This document shows positions 37,701 through 52,700 of a stretch of DNA of 64,000 bases, in pieces. The first letter of the stretch is position 1. Every line of letters starts with the position of its first letter. Source of the stretch: Lophius americanus (lineage: Eukaryota; Chordata; Actinopteri; Lophiiformes; Lophiidae); contig JBBDHG010000153.1 of assembly GCA_037951165.1 (NCBI GenBank), positions 1,800,001-1,864,000 of the forward strand, written 5' to 3'. The position numbers and the translations under genes were made by a program. The notes under the pieces were generated by a model. The model searched no databases, was not told where the DNA came from, and saw only the letters and a list, made by a program, of their open reading frames with translations.

Positions 37701-40700
37701 TTCACTCTCTCTCTATCTTTGGCTCCTTCCTTGTCACGGTCGCCCCCTCTCTCCCTGCTGCTCTCCTTTCGGGGTTTGATCAGTTTGACTAAAGCTTTAG
37801 CTCCGGACCACTGACTCCTCCTGGCAGAACACAACATGTACATCCGTCAAATACATTTTCAATATCTGAAATGCATTTAGTAGTCAGTGCAGCAGTGTCT
37901 AGTTAAACACTACAGTGACAATGATGAAAATCTTACTTTTTAGGTGTGGGGTCGTAGAACTTGTACTGATCCATGATCTTCTCCTCCAGTTTTTCTTTCT
38001 GACGACGAAGAGCATTCAGCTTATCCCTGAAAAAAAGAGACACAGAAGATGGACATCGGACATTGTTGTGCACTCTGTCTTCGCATTTACAATTTCAATA
38101 TGGGGTATAGCCATCAACGTTTTAAAGGCTTCAGATCAATCTGGAGTCTTAATACTGTCATTTCTGTTTCACGCAAATGTCCTCCCAAAATTGCGGTGCT
38201 GATTTTCACCAAAGATAATGGCCGGGGAGACATCTTCTAGTGTGTTAAGTGACATACTCTTAATTTTTAAAAGATTTAAGATGGAAGTTTAGACTAAAGA
38301 TAAAGTTGTGTGCGCTTTTGGCAGTGGTGACTTTTCTTTTTACCGTAGCAAAATACAAAGAACAGTCTTCAGGCAAAAACCATCTTTCCTGATGTCAGCA
38401 AAGTTGCTGGCACTGAGACAGATTTAAATTACAGCGTCAGAGTGCAGCCAGGGTAAGCCTGTGGACAAACCAGCCACAACTAAAATAAATAATGCAATCG
38501 TAAAATGGACCACAATGGTCTTCTAGCGTATTCCTATTTTTGAAGACCAGAGGCCTCAAGGCATTATCTAGATCATTTCAGGAGACTCATTTATGAGTTT
38601 TGAAACGGTGGCTTCCAAACCAACAGGCAAGGACAGAGAAGCTGTTGGGTGAGATTTTACTTTGTTACAAAGTGAAAGTCGGCAGTTTTGCCTCAAACTA
38701 TTTGCAGACGTTATTTTGTTATTCTTCTTTCTTTGATTGTCTGATACCCGAGTCTGCAAGTCGTTATGGATGTTGACCCACAAAAAAACAACAACAATCT
38801 GCTGATCCGTATGACCAATTTGTGCAGCTCTAAATTTAGGCCTATAGATTATTTTACCATTGGTATTTTCAGGGAAATGAAAACAGTCCTATTGCCCCAC
38901 TGGGATTCTGAGGTCTTTTCTGATCCTATGTCTGACAAACGATGTCCGTGCTGTTCTGTCTGAGGTTACAAAACAAAATACACCTGACAAAGATTATGAC
39001 CAACGTCAATGACTTCATGTGAATAAAGGTGTGTTCATGGATGAGACTAGCATCTGAGCTGGATGTTTTCTGTTATAACAGATCCGTCTGTAATAGACCC
39101 ATATATATTTATATAAGACAACTTGATTTAATTCCTTTCTTCAAATGATCAGAAGGAAAAGAAATTCTTCTACTGCATCTACCTTGTATCTTGTATCTAC
39201 CGCATACATACAAGTTGTGCAGTTAGGTTTAATATTTCATGTGTGTGTTTGTGTACATTTACATGTATATTTTCTGTTCCTGGTGATACAGCTCTTTGCT
39301 CTCCATGCTCCTCTCCAGCAGTGTATGGTTCTGCTGACTCAGCAGGTTGATCTGACTCAGGAGGTGATGGTTCTCCTCCTCCAGGTTCCCTTTTAGTCGA
39401 CTCAACAGCTACAAACACAGACACAGAAATTGGGTCAGGTGAGTAACTCATAGATGTCAATCCAGACTTGCTTTACAAAAGGAAAGCTGAGGAGGTTTTA
39501 TGTCAGGCTGAAAAGTAATTAGTTATATTAATATGCTATTTCATTACTAATAAGGTGTTATTCATAGGACAGTTACATTAATATAATGCTACAAAATAGC
39601 ACCATTACTGAGTTTGTAATAAAGTAAAATAATCTTGAGCTACTGTGCTTTGATTGGCCTTTTCCATTCTATAAACCTTATCGTGCCTCTGCAGTCATTT
39701 TGACTACTCAGACATTGATGATGAAATGTGACCCAACAATTATAAATTACAAACTGCTAAAATATATATTACATTTTGAAATAAACATGGTAACAAAGGT
39801 TATCCAGTCTTTTTTTGTTTCCCACTTCATGTTGGTTAAATATAAAGCTGTGCGTACCTCACAGTGGTTGTCTAGTTTGGTCATGGTCAGATCCAGGCCT
39901 TGGTGTTGCTCCATTAGCGCATCGTATCGCGCCATCCATCGACTGGTCTCCAGCTGGGCGGAGCTCAGTGAGCTCTTGAGTTCGTTCGTGCGCTGCTGGA
40001 GCGCCTCACTCTGCTCTGACTGCTGGGATTGGCTCGCTGTCAATCTAAAAATTGACAGTCAGAAAGCAGCAAAAGAATAACAATGCTCAGAGAGTCTACT
40101 CATCGACTAAGCTAGTGAACAGCAGCTAACTGCCCTTCATAATTCCAATTTCTAATCACACTATCCACATATCCAATACCTGTCTACTTCTGTGTTTAGC
40201 TGCAGATTCTCCTGCTGTAGTAGCCGATTCTTCTGGATCTGCTGGGTAAGCTCCTCCTTGTCTTTCTGCCCACGCCCCTCCTTCTCCTCCCATTTCTCTT
40301 TCTGCTTCACCAAATTAAAATACCTGCAGAAAGATGGAGAAAAAGGGTTATTTTCACAATTTTACTGTGTTATCAAATACACAAAATAAAAAACAACTTC
40401 AGCACTTTATGGTAAGTTTCCACTTTCTGAGGGGAATCACATGAAGTGATAGATATAGAGTGACTTGTATGGGTCACATGAATTGGGTGACCCATACTTT
40501 TAAAAACCTGCACAGAAGCACAGTAAAAAATTATATAGAGGGGCATCATAAAAATAAAAGATCACCCTTTTCAACAAAAGTTTTTCAAACTTTTTGTTGA
40601 ACAAAATGAATAGTTTTTGAGTTTGACCTCTTTAAACGAAAAGGTATAGTATAGTATAGACGGACAGAACCCCCTCCCAGATTTCCCTCCTCACTTCATT

Positions 40701-43700
40701 TGTGGCAGAGGATAAAAATACCACAACAGTACAAACATTGACAAAACAGACAAAAGGCTGGTCGCTATCCATCTTTAACAGTAATAATAATAATAATAAT
40801 ACATTTAATTTATAATGCACTTTACATTTGGATCAAATCTCAAAGTGCTGCATAAATCAAGCTTGACGAAGAAGTACTTTCTACTTTTATACTTTTATAC
40901 TACGAGTACAGTTGGCATGCCATTCACTTACTTGCTCTGCACCGTCCTGTGTTCGCTCTCTAGCGCCCTCTGTTTGCCTTTCAGGGCGGTGTGCTGACTG
41001 ATGAGCTGCTCGTATTCGTGCGCTTGCCTCTCATGAACGCTCAGTAGTCGTTCGTGATCACTGAGCACGCTCTCTCTGCCCCGCCACGCCTCCTCACGCT
41101 GACGCTCCCACGACTCTACCTCCGTCTCCAAGGCGGTGACTTGGCCCTGCAGCACGGCATTCTGGGCCATGAGCGATGCACTCTGTGAGGAGATCGTGGA
41201 GTTCTCCACCTAAGACACAGTTAGATGCATTCGATAAATCCCAGTGCTTTATATTTATGAATTTATCTCACACCCATGCATGAGATTTTTAACAAATGTT
41301 TTGAAACTGTTTACCTGTAGGTTTGCTGTCTGGGTGTGAAGGGCTGTATTCTGCTCCTGCAGCGTGGTGGTGTGTCGCTGCAGTGCCACCATCTGGTTGT
41401 TATGAGACGTGTTCTGGTTCTCCAGCTGCTTGAGCTGATCCTTCAATAGACTGCGCTCCGTCTGCAAGGAGGCATTCTGGAGAAGATAGTGGCACAGAAA
41501 CATTTTCACACGGTGAATTATGAAGAAATAAATGATAGAAAAATAAACACAACTATGATGCCTAAAATATAGATGGAACACCAAAAAATGGTCATTTTAA
41601 ATGAATGGGGATTCAGAAACATGGTAATATAACATGCACTTAAACTGTTAGATTTTTATTCCGAAATTAAAACAAGACCATCTTACACTCTTCTCTAGAT
41701 CGATGAGATGATCTTTGACTCGTAACAGTTCTGCAGTGGCCGACCCTTGACCCCTGTCACTCCCTGAGAGCTGCTGGAAGTTGTGGTTCTTTTCCTCCTC
41801 TTTTTGTTGACGCAAAGAAGACAATGTCTGACGAGCCTAGAGCAAAAAAATAATTTTGTAACACATTCAAAAATAATAAGCGGTTACTGGTTATGAATGA
41901 ATGAATAAATAATTAAAGGCCTAAGTGTGAACAACTGAAACTTTGCATAGCTAAATATTTGAATTCTGCACATTGTTTTGCCTGGAATTTGAGAACGAAC
42001 CGTGTACTCCACCCATATTATAACTCTAATCACTCTATTTTTTTAAATGAATTTATTTTTGAGTGATCTGTCATTTATATAAAAAATATAATGCAAAACA
42101 AGAATAATAAAATTATATTGTGGGACTGAACAGAAAGATTAAACCGATACGGAAGTTACAAGTATGACTAGAAAATTAAGACAAATGCTGCCTCCACTAC
42201 TGGAAAAAGTCAATTTACTGATGAAGATAGACTATAACCTCGATTATAGGTGAATGTGAGCAAACCAACATGAAAATGAAGTCCAATGTGGCTAAAATCG
42301 TACAATTAAATAAATTGAAGGAATCAATTAGAATAGTGTGGCTATAAAAGCTTGTGTGAAATTTTATTCAGTTCTTTTTGAGGACTTTTGGAGAGACCAA
42401 GCTGTTACTGTTATAAGTATATGGATAGACAAGGGTGATCCTTTGCTTTTATGATGCCTCTATATAATTATTACTGTGCTTCTGTGCAGGTTTTTAAAAG
42501 AGACTCCATTCATGTGACCCATTAAAGTCACTTTATATCTATTACTTCATGTGATTCCCCTCAGAAAGTGGAAACCTAGTTTTATAAGAGTTTTGAAAGA
42601 TTTTATTAATAATCTAAATCTGTATGCATACTTACTGTAGTTAGTTCAGCTCGTAGTGACGCCTTGAGTGCGTTGCTCTCCTCTACTTTCTTTTCAAGCC
42701 CGGAGATTTTCTCCTCTTTCATTTTCATTGTCTGCTGAACGGTTTCTTCCAGCCGAGACTCGAGCAGCCTGTACCTGCTGGCATACAGAAAAGAGATTCA
42801 TTAGTGCACATGAAGTAAACATCTGAAATATTGAGCAAAAAACAGTAGCATATTAGAGAAACTTACCTGTCCTCCAGTGTGTGCTCTTGCTGCAGTAGTT
42901 TTTCTCTGTTCAGTCCAATCCGCTCCAGATCTTCATTGAGCCTTTCTAACTCCACATTTTGTTGCTGAACACTCAACTTCTCTGACACCAGCTCCTGCAC
43001 ATGCAAAGACACATGAAAACATGAACATGACACTCTGCCTACACATGTACATTTCCATATGGATCGTGTGAATAGCAAGAGTTCACTTGAGAAGTAAATT
43101 GGGACTTGCGCTGGTTTCAGTCTTCCATGATATGATCATGGAGTCTGGGTATCATTTTACTGCAAGTTTAGTGTAATACCCCTGTGGATCCTCGAAGACA
43201 CAATAGGACCTGCGGGAGTGACCCCTTCTCAGAAGTTGAAAGGTCATATTCCAATTCTACACATTGGAATTGAACTCTCAAACCACTGAAGGTAACACTG
43301 ATACAGCAAAAGCACATATCCTTACCGAAACTCAATGAGAGCTGGCGGTAAAGTTAAAACAACTGCTGAAGCCAGGCAGACAGAGTGATATCCCCATCCT
43401 CTGACATATATAATTACTATAACGACCACTTTGTGACGAGCATTGAGACTTTTTATGGAGCCAACTCTAAGTCTTATAAGGAATCACCAAAACTATGATG
43501 AGGCGTTACAGATTGACACCACTAGTTATTCCTGCAGTGCAGGATGCAGCAGGAGGGGGTCTCTGTTTTCATTAAGTCATATATTTGTATTGATTCTCTT
43601 TTCATTGTGAAGGTGTGTTCAGTTATTTCATTTCTTAGGGTTATGTCTTGGTTTATATTGCATAGGTTCTCAGATTTTGCTTTGATGGTTTATTGTAACG

Positions 43701-46700
43701 TCCTGCTCCATGATTAGTGAGTATTTTGACAGTGTTGCTCCTTGATGTTTTTGTTTACACTTCCTGTATTGTTTAAACAAATTTTCCCATCTGTTCGGTT
43801 TTAGTTTTTTTATTTTTTATCCCTCATGTGTACGTGTAGAGTTTGTTTGTTTCACTTGTGCTCCTCCTGCCTCTCCTTTGTTGTTTCTAGTTTCCTCATT
43901 TTTTGATTGTTCATCATGTTCACCTGTGTTCCCCTGTTCACCTGTGTCTCACTTGTCTCGTTATCCCCGTGTATTTAAGTCTGCGTACCTTTCTGTTGTT
44001 GATGTTTCTCACGTCTCATCTTGTGTTTTTCTAGATTAAGTCTTCAAGTGATTCTTACCTATTTGTCTATTTACCTATTTGTTTATTTTGAATTTTCCTT
44101 GCCACCTACCTTTTATTTTTATTGTAGCTTTTGTTGGACTGCCTTCTCGGTTTTGATTCCTGCACGTTCATGGACATTACGCTTCTATTTTGGATCTAGT
44201 TTTTGTATTTTAATCATTGTTTCTTTAGTTCTAAGAGTGTCGGGATCAAAATAATTTGCTTTAGCATTGGCCCAGGTCCCAGCTTTCAAATAATAAACAG
44301 TTCTAAAAAGATTATATACACCACTTTTTTGGGTTTGAGCATTAATTGTTGAATCTGAGAAGAGCTCTCAGGCACGTTAGAAATATGCATGCTGTAGATT
44401 AGGGGGAACATCTGTATGATTCTGGATATAAGCAATTATTGGTATCTACATAGACTGATTGGTTATGTTCACAAGACCGGACTGATTACTCAGCAGTCCT
44501 GAACCTTTTGGCCATATGACATGAGCTTCATCACCAAGTGGAATTAATCATCTATTATGATTTGCTGTTAACAAGGTCAATTATGGTTAAAACAAACTCC
44601 CAAATTGGCATGCTATCCATTTAACCTGGATGTCATCGAAAACTATTACAAATGATGCAATCAAAATCATCAATTTGAAGGACCTGGTGATGGTGAGATT
44701 GTTTGTCCATCGGAGGGAAACTTAAAGTAAACTCCTTATTAATTATGATTATTGTTAATGTTAAAAAATATTGCAGAATTTCCAATCTTTTTGTGACACA
44801 ACTTTTAAAACCCTTTCAACTCACCTCTCTCAGAGTAGCCAGAGTCCTCTTGTCAATAGTTGCCTGTTTTTGCAGGTCCTTGTTCTCCTTCTCGAACTCC
44901 TTGGCTTTGACTACGACCTCCTTCAGCCTGTCCACTTCCTTACTCAGAGCCGTACCCTCTTTCTCCACTGCAGCCAGCTGCTGGACTTTCTCCTCCAACT
45001 CTGTCTCTTTACCCTCCAGCAGTGTTCTCATCCTCCAGCTCTCCTTCTCCAAATGCTTTCTGCCCTTCTCTGATTGCTCCAGATCCAACTGGAGCTTCTT
45101 CCTGTCCTTGTCAGCTTCCACTCTCCTTCTCTGCTCCTCCTTCAGTGTTTCTACTTCCCTCTTCAGTTCTTCTTCTCGATCCTGTGTCTCTCTTCCATCC
45201 CTCTCTAACTTTTCACTTTTGTCTCTGCTCGTCTTTATTTCCTCCACGAAGCGATGTTTCTCCTGGTTCAGAGCCGTCACGTTCAGCTCGAGCCTCTCTA
45301 TCCTCTTATTCTTTCTTTGCACCTCCTCTCTGGCATCCTCAAGCGTCCTCTGCAGCTCCTGGGTATTTTTCTGTGCCTCTTTATGCTCCTCCTGTAGTGT
45401 GGCCAGACGGGCGCATGAGGAGCGCAGGTTCTCCAAAGAGCAGCGCAGGTCCAGGTTCTCCTTTGACAGCAGACTGCTCTCCGCCTCGTGCCGACCCAGA
45501 CGCTCCAGCTCCCGCTGGGCCTCCTCCGCCTCCCGCTTCAGTCTGTGAATCTCCTGATCCAAGGAGGACACCTGCTTTTCAAGGGCCTCTGACCGCTCAC
45601 TGCATGCCCGGAGAGAGGCCACCTGCAAATGAAGTTCATTCATTTAGCTTTGATCAAAGAATACATCATACATATGCTGCATATAAAGTAGTTTATTAAT
45701 ATGACCTCTCTGTTCAGAGCATCCCTGCTCCTCTCCAGCCTCGCCGACTCTCTCTCCGCCTCTTCACACCTCCCCGCCCTCACCCTCAGCCTCTCTGCCT
45801 CCTCACTCGCTAGTTTGAGTTGGGTTTCTAAGCTGGCCAATCTCGAACTGGTGTCAGTGATGTTCTGGTGCAGCAGACGGTTTTCATCTTCCACTTCGCG
45901 AACTCTGGCCTCGTTGTGAGACTGAGCACGCTCCTGAAGGGACGCCACCGCATCAGAGAGGTGCTGCTTCTCACTATCCAACTCCGAGATCTGATTGGAA
46001 AGAGAACGTCAAACTGGGCAGTGAGACAGTATTGGAAAGTTTTACCTCTGAGTTGTTTTTGACTACCTGTCTGTCTTTGTCTGCACTCAGAGTATGCATA
46101 TCTCTCTCCAGACTCTGTTTCTCCTTCAGCAACTCTTCTCCCAGAGACTCCATGTCCTGATTGGTCAATCTCTCCTGATCCAGTAAACCCTGGAGACGCT
46201 CCAACTAACAAACACATAAATGAGATAAGGTACTTTAGCTAATAGACAAATCATAGAAAGATTTGAATTACACTGAAAAATTAGCTGTTTTCAGTGTTAC
46301 AGATAAAGACATGCTGCACAAACGGCTTAAGCACTTCCAAGCCATCTACCTTCTTGCTGAGACTTTGGTTCTCTCTGTCCAGCTCTTGGGTGTGTAGCTG
46401 CTTCTCCTCCAGGAGGTGGTTCTCCTCTTTCAGTCTCTCTATAGAGGCCTGAAGCTCACGGTTTTCCTTCTCCAGCTTCAGCGCCCGGCTGGAAACGCAC
46501 TCGTTTAGCTCATGGACCAACGACTTACGAGCTGCAGCAACGATAACGCAAGAGCGCAAACATGTCATGACAAAAAACAGAGCAGGACTTAAAAGAATAT
46601 CAATGAAACAAAGTGTCCGTCTCACTCTCAGTGTTAGTGTTGTCATGGTTCTTGGACAGCTGTTCCAGCTCCCAGCCGAGATGAGCCGACTCGTTCATGC

Positions 46701-49700
46701 TCTGTTTCTGTCCGATCTCCAGCAGCATGTTCTCCTCCACCAGCTCCTCCAACCTGCGGCGCTCATTGTCCCTCTCCTGCACAACACATAAACAAATGGT
46801 AACATTTATCTACCTTCACAAACTTTTAAATAGACTTATTAGTGCGATAATAGAAAAAAAACAAAAGAACCCATCGGACTCTATTAACTCTTATTGTGCA
46901 AAAACTACCTCCTTCAACCAAATTTCCAAAGTGGCACTAGTCTAAAGTTTGGAAACACCCTCTAATTCAACAGATTTTCTTTCTCTGTTCATATTTTTCT
47001 TATATCAAACGTGTGCAATACATCATGTGAAATCTGTAGTAAGCAAACAAGTGTAAAAAAACAAAAACGTTTTATTTAAGATCGCGCTGATGTTTCATGA
47101 GTTTTGGTTTTCAACAGGTCTTGAGGGAGTCAGGAGTTTCGGCCTCTAACACAGTGGTTGGAACCATTATCTCCAATTCATAAGAATCAGCCCAAAGTAA
47201 AGGTTTCTGCTGGTCTTCTGTCTGGTGTTTGAGATTCTTTGCCCGAGCAGTTCTCTTTACTGGACTCCCTCAGTAGAGGTTTCTTCACAGCTATTGACCA
47301 GTTGTCAGTGTCTGCTACTTGAACTCTGAAAAGCACTGAAGCTCTAATATGAGGTGATATTAACTTTAATGAAGCTATTCTCTGCTGCAGACATAGCTGT
47401 TGGTTTTCATTTGCTAGGATGGTCCACTTGAAAGGCGTTTTCATCCCAGCGTTTGACGGTTTTTGAAAGTGCACTTGATGTAAATGGTGGCTACTTTGAA
47501 GATTCTAAAATGTTGCATATCCTTTATTATTTTGATATCTAAATAGTTATAGAACAAAGGAAATTGTGAATATAAAGAAAAAACTAAGAGTGGGTGTTTC
47601 TACACTTTTGACTAGTACTGTGGTAGTACCGACGAGACTTAAAAAAAAGTTTCTTCAGCTTTATGTGCAGTTTTTTTGTGTAGAATTGAATACGCGTAAC
47701 AAATTGAGATATGAGGCTGCTGATTATACTGTGGTGTATTACCATCTCCTGGTCGTGTATTTTGGCTCGTAATAACAGGTTGTCTTTCTCCAGCGTGTGC
47801 AGTTTATCGCAGCGCCCCCTGGAGGCTGATAGCTGCTCTTCCAACAGCACCTTTGTCTCCATCAGAGTCATGTTGTCCTCACGAAGCTCCTGAATGACCA
47901 CACACACACACACACACGCAAACAATGACTAGACTGCCAAAGACAGCTGCAAGACAGTCTGATTTCCTACTGTGTCTCTTCTAGTGGGTCAGCATAAGGT
48001 TGTTGATAAAGGTTAATAAATCTAGAAATAAATACATCCAATATGTAACCCTGAATTAATTAATAATACATCTATTAAAACTAAACCCTCTAATGAACAA
48101 TATTACACATAACATTCAGCAGTGGATAGGTTTGTGTGAAATTATACTATGGTCCAGTGTTTTGGATTAAGTCGTATCTAATTATGTTGTTTTGCATAAC
48201 TCTTTTACCTTTTGTTGCGTTTTAACCCCTTTCTTCATATGACAGAGTCTAGAAGAGCCATAACAAAAATGTTTGAAGCCGGGTCCCACACAGTAATCCA
48301 CAGTAATCCACTACCACTGCAGTGTAAACGCTCACAACTGTGACGATGTGGCCATACTTTAGAACAGCAAGCAAAGTAATTTGATGCTTTCAAAATTGTC
48401 TATCGTTATTCTGGGTACAAAAACTTGCGTCACCATCCACCTAGGCCTAATGATCTGTTTGAGAGCGCAGTCCCCCCAATCGACCTTTTGTTTGTTTCAT
48501 GACATGCTGTATAAGAAAGCGTTAGTATGAAGGCATGTGGTGATAAGTTTAAAAAGTTACACCACAGACTACTGGCTAAGAAGGCTTCCTAAAGCCTTTT
48601 GTCATTCCTAAATCTAACCAAATAGTTTTGTTGCCTTAACAAACAAAAGAGCTGCAGGAAATAGAAAAACCATATTTAGAAACTTTAAAATTATACGGCA
48701 AAGAAGAACAATAATATAAACATTTCTAAATTTGCAATAACAAAGAATGTGGGTATTTGACGGACGCATGAGGAGCGCAGGGTCTCAAGATGGACTGACC
48801 CAAAATTTAAAATTGTACTTTGGTCAACATTTCCATTTCCACAACACCAACAGTTAGAGTCTTCTACTCCCAAACGAAAGGATGATGCAACAGAACGGTA
48901 GATCCTCCATCTGTCTGAACAGAAAGTATCTTGTCTTTGTGCTGTGTTTGATTGCATTAACGAGTATTTGCAAATCATTGCATCTTGTTTTACGTTAACA
49001 ATTCTACAAATCTACCAATGTTTTGGAACAGTGTGGAAGCTTTAGGGTGTAGCAGGCTTTTAGAAGATGGTGACATGCTCATTGATGTGTAGTGTGAGGC
49101 TGTGTTTTTACCTCCACTCTGGTCTTGTAGAAGTGAACATCATTGAGTTTCTCTTTGCATCTGCTCAGTTCAGTCTCCAGTCGGTCGACCCTTGCTGCTC
49201 GCTCCCTCAATGAGTCTACCTCGTCTCGGTACACTCTGACCGAACGAGCCTCACAAGACAGCGACTGGTTCTAAACCAAACACACACAAGCATAAAAGCC
49301 ATGTAATGGGTGCAAAAGTACTCAGTCACACTTCAAAACCCAAAAACACATCGATAGATCGAAACCATGATTATGGTTTGGTTTAATGTCCTCCAGTATG
49401 CAATAAAACAGCAGTAACTCCATTTCTTTAGTAGTAAAACATTAGCCATTTATGTAGCATAAAGAAACTAAGAATCTGTGATGTATAAGTACAAAGTGCG
49501 TAACACTTTACGATCAAATTTTTGGTGTCCTGTGTATTTTCTGTATGTTTCGGCGTATTGTAGCTTACTGCACAAAAGGTATGTCACAGATTATGATAAT
49601 ACGCTTAAACAAATTAACCAAAAAGGCGAGGTTCTTCTGCACTGTTCAATCTCAGGGCACTCTTTTTTTAAATCACATGTAAAGCTCATCTTTAAAACCA

Positions 49701-52700
49701 GACTATGATTTTTTTAGGTAAAGATCTTTATGTGTTCCTGGATAACCAAGATGTCATTTCTTCTACAGCAAGAACGTTAAAGGAACTTGAGTGATAATCT
49801 GCTGAGCGGACCTTCTCTACAAGCACCTGCACGTCTCACTCTCTGTTTAGACAAATACAGTATATGGATTATATGCCTGTACGTGTTTTTTTTTTTAAAA
49901 CACAGAATCAGACCATTTATATCATATATTATAGTTTATTAGTGTTATTTCCTCGACTGGATGTTTTCCAGATTTGCATGCTGTGTCCGACAAACTCAAT
50001 TGATATACATGGAAAGAATTGGGTGCTACTGTGTTTATCAAGTTCCATCTACTATCTTTCATCATGTTTTAATCCTTGTAAAGCATTGTGAAACTGTTTT
50101 TGTGCTTATTATACAACCCAAATCAATGATAAATCCTGTTTAACCCCTTGAAAAAAAACACATTGACCTGTTCTTTTTCTGTTCTTTCCATCATTTCCTT
50201 CTAGTCGAACAGATCCGACAGTGCTGGCTACTTAAGTGTGTCCTCACCTCTTGTTTCACTCTCTGTAACTCCTGATCCAGACGCTCCACTTCGTGCTTTG
50301 AGTCCATTAGCTGCTCTATTTTTTCCTCTCTGTACACACAGACATTTCAGTTAGAAAATTATAATCCCCAGAATCGTCCCACACCCTGGTAAAGTTTAGA
50401 TGCATTCATAGTAATTGAGGAGTTCAACTCTAACACTCATGAGACGGGGAAAACAGACAGTAGCCTTGAATTACTGTAAGTCTTTAATATATCTAGGTAG
50501 AATAACCTTTAGAGTCTATTCTGCATCATGATTTCCTTGTGTTGTATGTAAAGTGGGAGTGTATAGTTTATCTGTAAATAGATGGGTCCCCTGTGTAATT
50601 ACATTTTAGTCCTATCAGAACTTGACAGTATAATAAGCAGTGTTGGATGTTTAATGGCTTCCAGCTGCTTCTTGTATCGCCAGTCGGGCCTTAAAGCTGC
50701 GACACACAGAAACGGTTTGAACAGCACAGCATGATTTGTTTCTGTGGGTCGTCTCTATAAGCTTTCACAGTACAAGGAATCATTTATAATTTTTCAGTAA
50801 ACACCTCTCCTATACAGGGCTTTGGGGGGTCTATACAGGATAAGCAGTTACAGAACATAAATTTCAGTTCACAAGTTAAAATGTATTGATTATTTTTAGA
50901 GTGTGTGAGGAGCCAACACAGCAAGAAAATACAAGATACCCCACACAGAAATTCCCCGAGGTACCCAGGGGAATTTGAGCCAAGTTCCTTCTTACTGTGA
51001 GGCAACCATACTGCCCACGACACCACTCTGCCGCACGAGGAACCGTATGATTTCATAATTAATCCAAGACATCAATCACTGAGCCCAGGCCTCCACAGGA
51101 GGCAGCTCAAATAAAAGAAGAAGTCCCGTAATAGTTTAGACTTCATTATAAGACTCCTTCACCATGAAAACTTTCCCCTAGAATTTGGAATCACATTGAT
51201 ATCATAGTAATTTGAGGGAAAAAATTCACTGTTGTTGGTTTTCACCAGGATCTACCTTGCTAACTTTGGAGGAAATATCAAATTTGACACCTGACTCGAT
51301 TCCTTTAGGGTTTAGGGTCTTATGGTTTCATCTGGAACAAATTTGCAGGCATGAAATTTAACACTGACTCAGGACTGACAGAAAGAAGTTTTCTGAGTCC
51401 AGGTCAAACTGAGCCTTAGTTTGTTTTTTAAATGTTTTGGACATTTGGCCCAATTGCAGGATGTTAAAGAAGCCTATCTTCGCCATAAACAGAGGAAGAA
51501 GAAAAACAAACTTAAGATGAAAAAAGTTAATGATCTGTGGTGGGAGAGGAAGATACAAGGTATTTTCTGGGTTATCCTTTATTTCCCAGATTTTGGTTTC
51601 AGCACCCAGAAAAGATTGAAAGATGAAAACAAAACAAAAAAACAGCAAAAACATAACCTCCTTAAGAGTTAATGCAAACACATTATTAAAACAATTATTT
51701 GAAAGTTGTGGTGTATATTCTCAGCCTAATATTCGTTTTGATTGTCTTGTGTGACTACGTTGTCAAAGACTCACAGTTCTTGTCTGTATCTGCGGAGCTT
51801 GGCCTTGGTGTCAGCAAGCTCCACAGACAGATGCTGCTTCTCCTCTTTGGTCAGCCCAGCCCCCGTCACATCTGATCCACCGTTGCTTACTCCGACACCT
51901 CCAAATCTCTGCCCACGCTCTGGGCTGCTCATGCCCAGGTTCCTGCAGTTTTCCTGTGGCTGCTGACTCGACAGATAGTCCCTCTCCTGCGTCAAATCCA
52001 CAATCACCTGGAATGCAGAAGTTTTTATTGAATTCATTTAAAATTACTTCTTGTTTTCCAACCAAACAATTATATAGCCAGATAACTTTTTGAATGTGAC
52101 CATTGCTCGAACAAAAAGATATTTAATAGCGTGTTCAAGTGGTTAAAAAAGGAAGTAAGAATGTTAGATCTTTGATATCTAAAAAAGAAAATTGATCATC
52201 ATTCATCATCATTTGTTGAGGTGGGATTCATCCTGACAGTGGTTGTTTTATGTGTCCCAGTACCTCACTGGCTTTGTCTCTCTGGTCAATCAGTTGTTGT
52301 AGTGACACAGCCATGTTTCGGGACAGTGGTTCCAGTTCTTCCTGTGGAAGTTCTGACCCCTCCTCCATCCAGGACAGGTCGAGAACATTCTGCTGGTTAT
52401 GAGTCACCTGTGGTGGAGATGCACAAACAATATAATATTGCAAAAATGCAGCATAATTTAGGTAATGTATAGCGGTACGGTGAATGCCTTCTTGCAACTG
52501 CATATTTGACCACGTTTAATCATTTAACGTTTGTTTGGGATTTCTAGCTGGGTTTGGGTTTTTCTTTCACAACAAATCCATATAACCAGGAACAACAATG
52601 CTCATGTTACTGATTATTATTCATTTTTGTTGTATCAGTTAATGTAAAATATATAAAATAAATATTTAATTCAATGCAATGTTGCTGATGGTTAAAATAC

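Noticed and set aside
44703..45699. Plus-strand ORFs of 281 and 225 codons
   Set aside because: Antisense shadows of ccdc88c exon 13. The Ser/Leu/Cys-rich composition is what the complement of Glu/Lys-rich coiled-coil codons produces.
48762..48785. 17-bp exact match to ccdc88c exon 13 ('cgcatgaggagcgcagg')
   Set aside because: Similarity stops on both sides after about 25 bp. Chance is a sufficient explanation in 64 kb.
51358..51681. 107-codon minus and 83-codon plus ORFs inside a ccdc88c intron
   Set aside because: Low-complexity Phe/Leu or Lys-rich translations without splice context or similarity.
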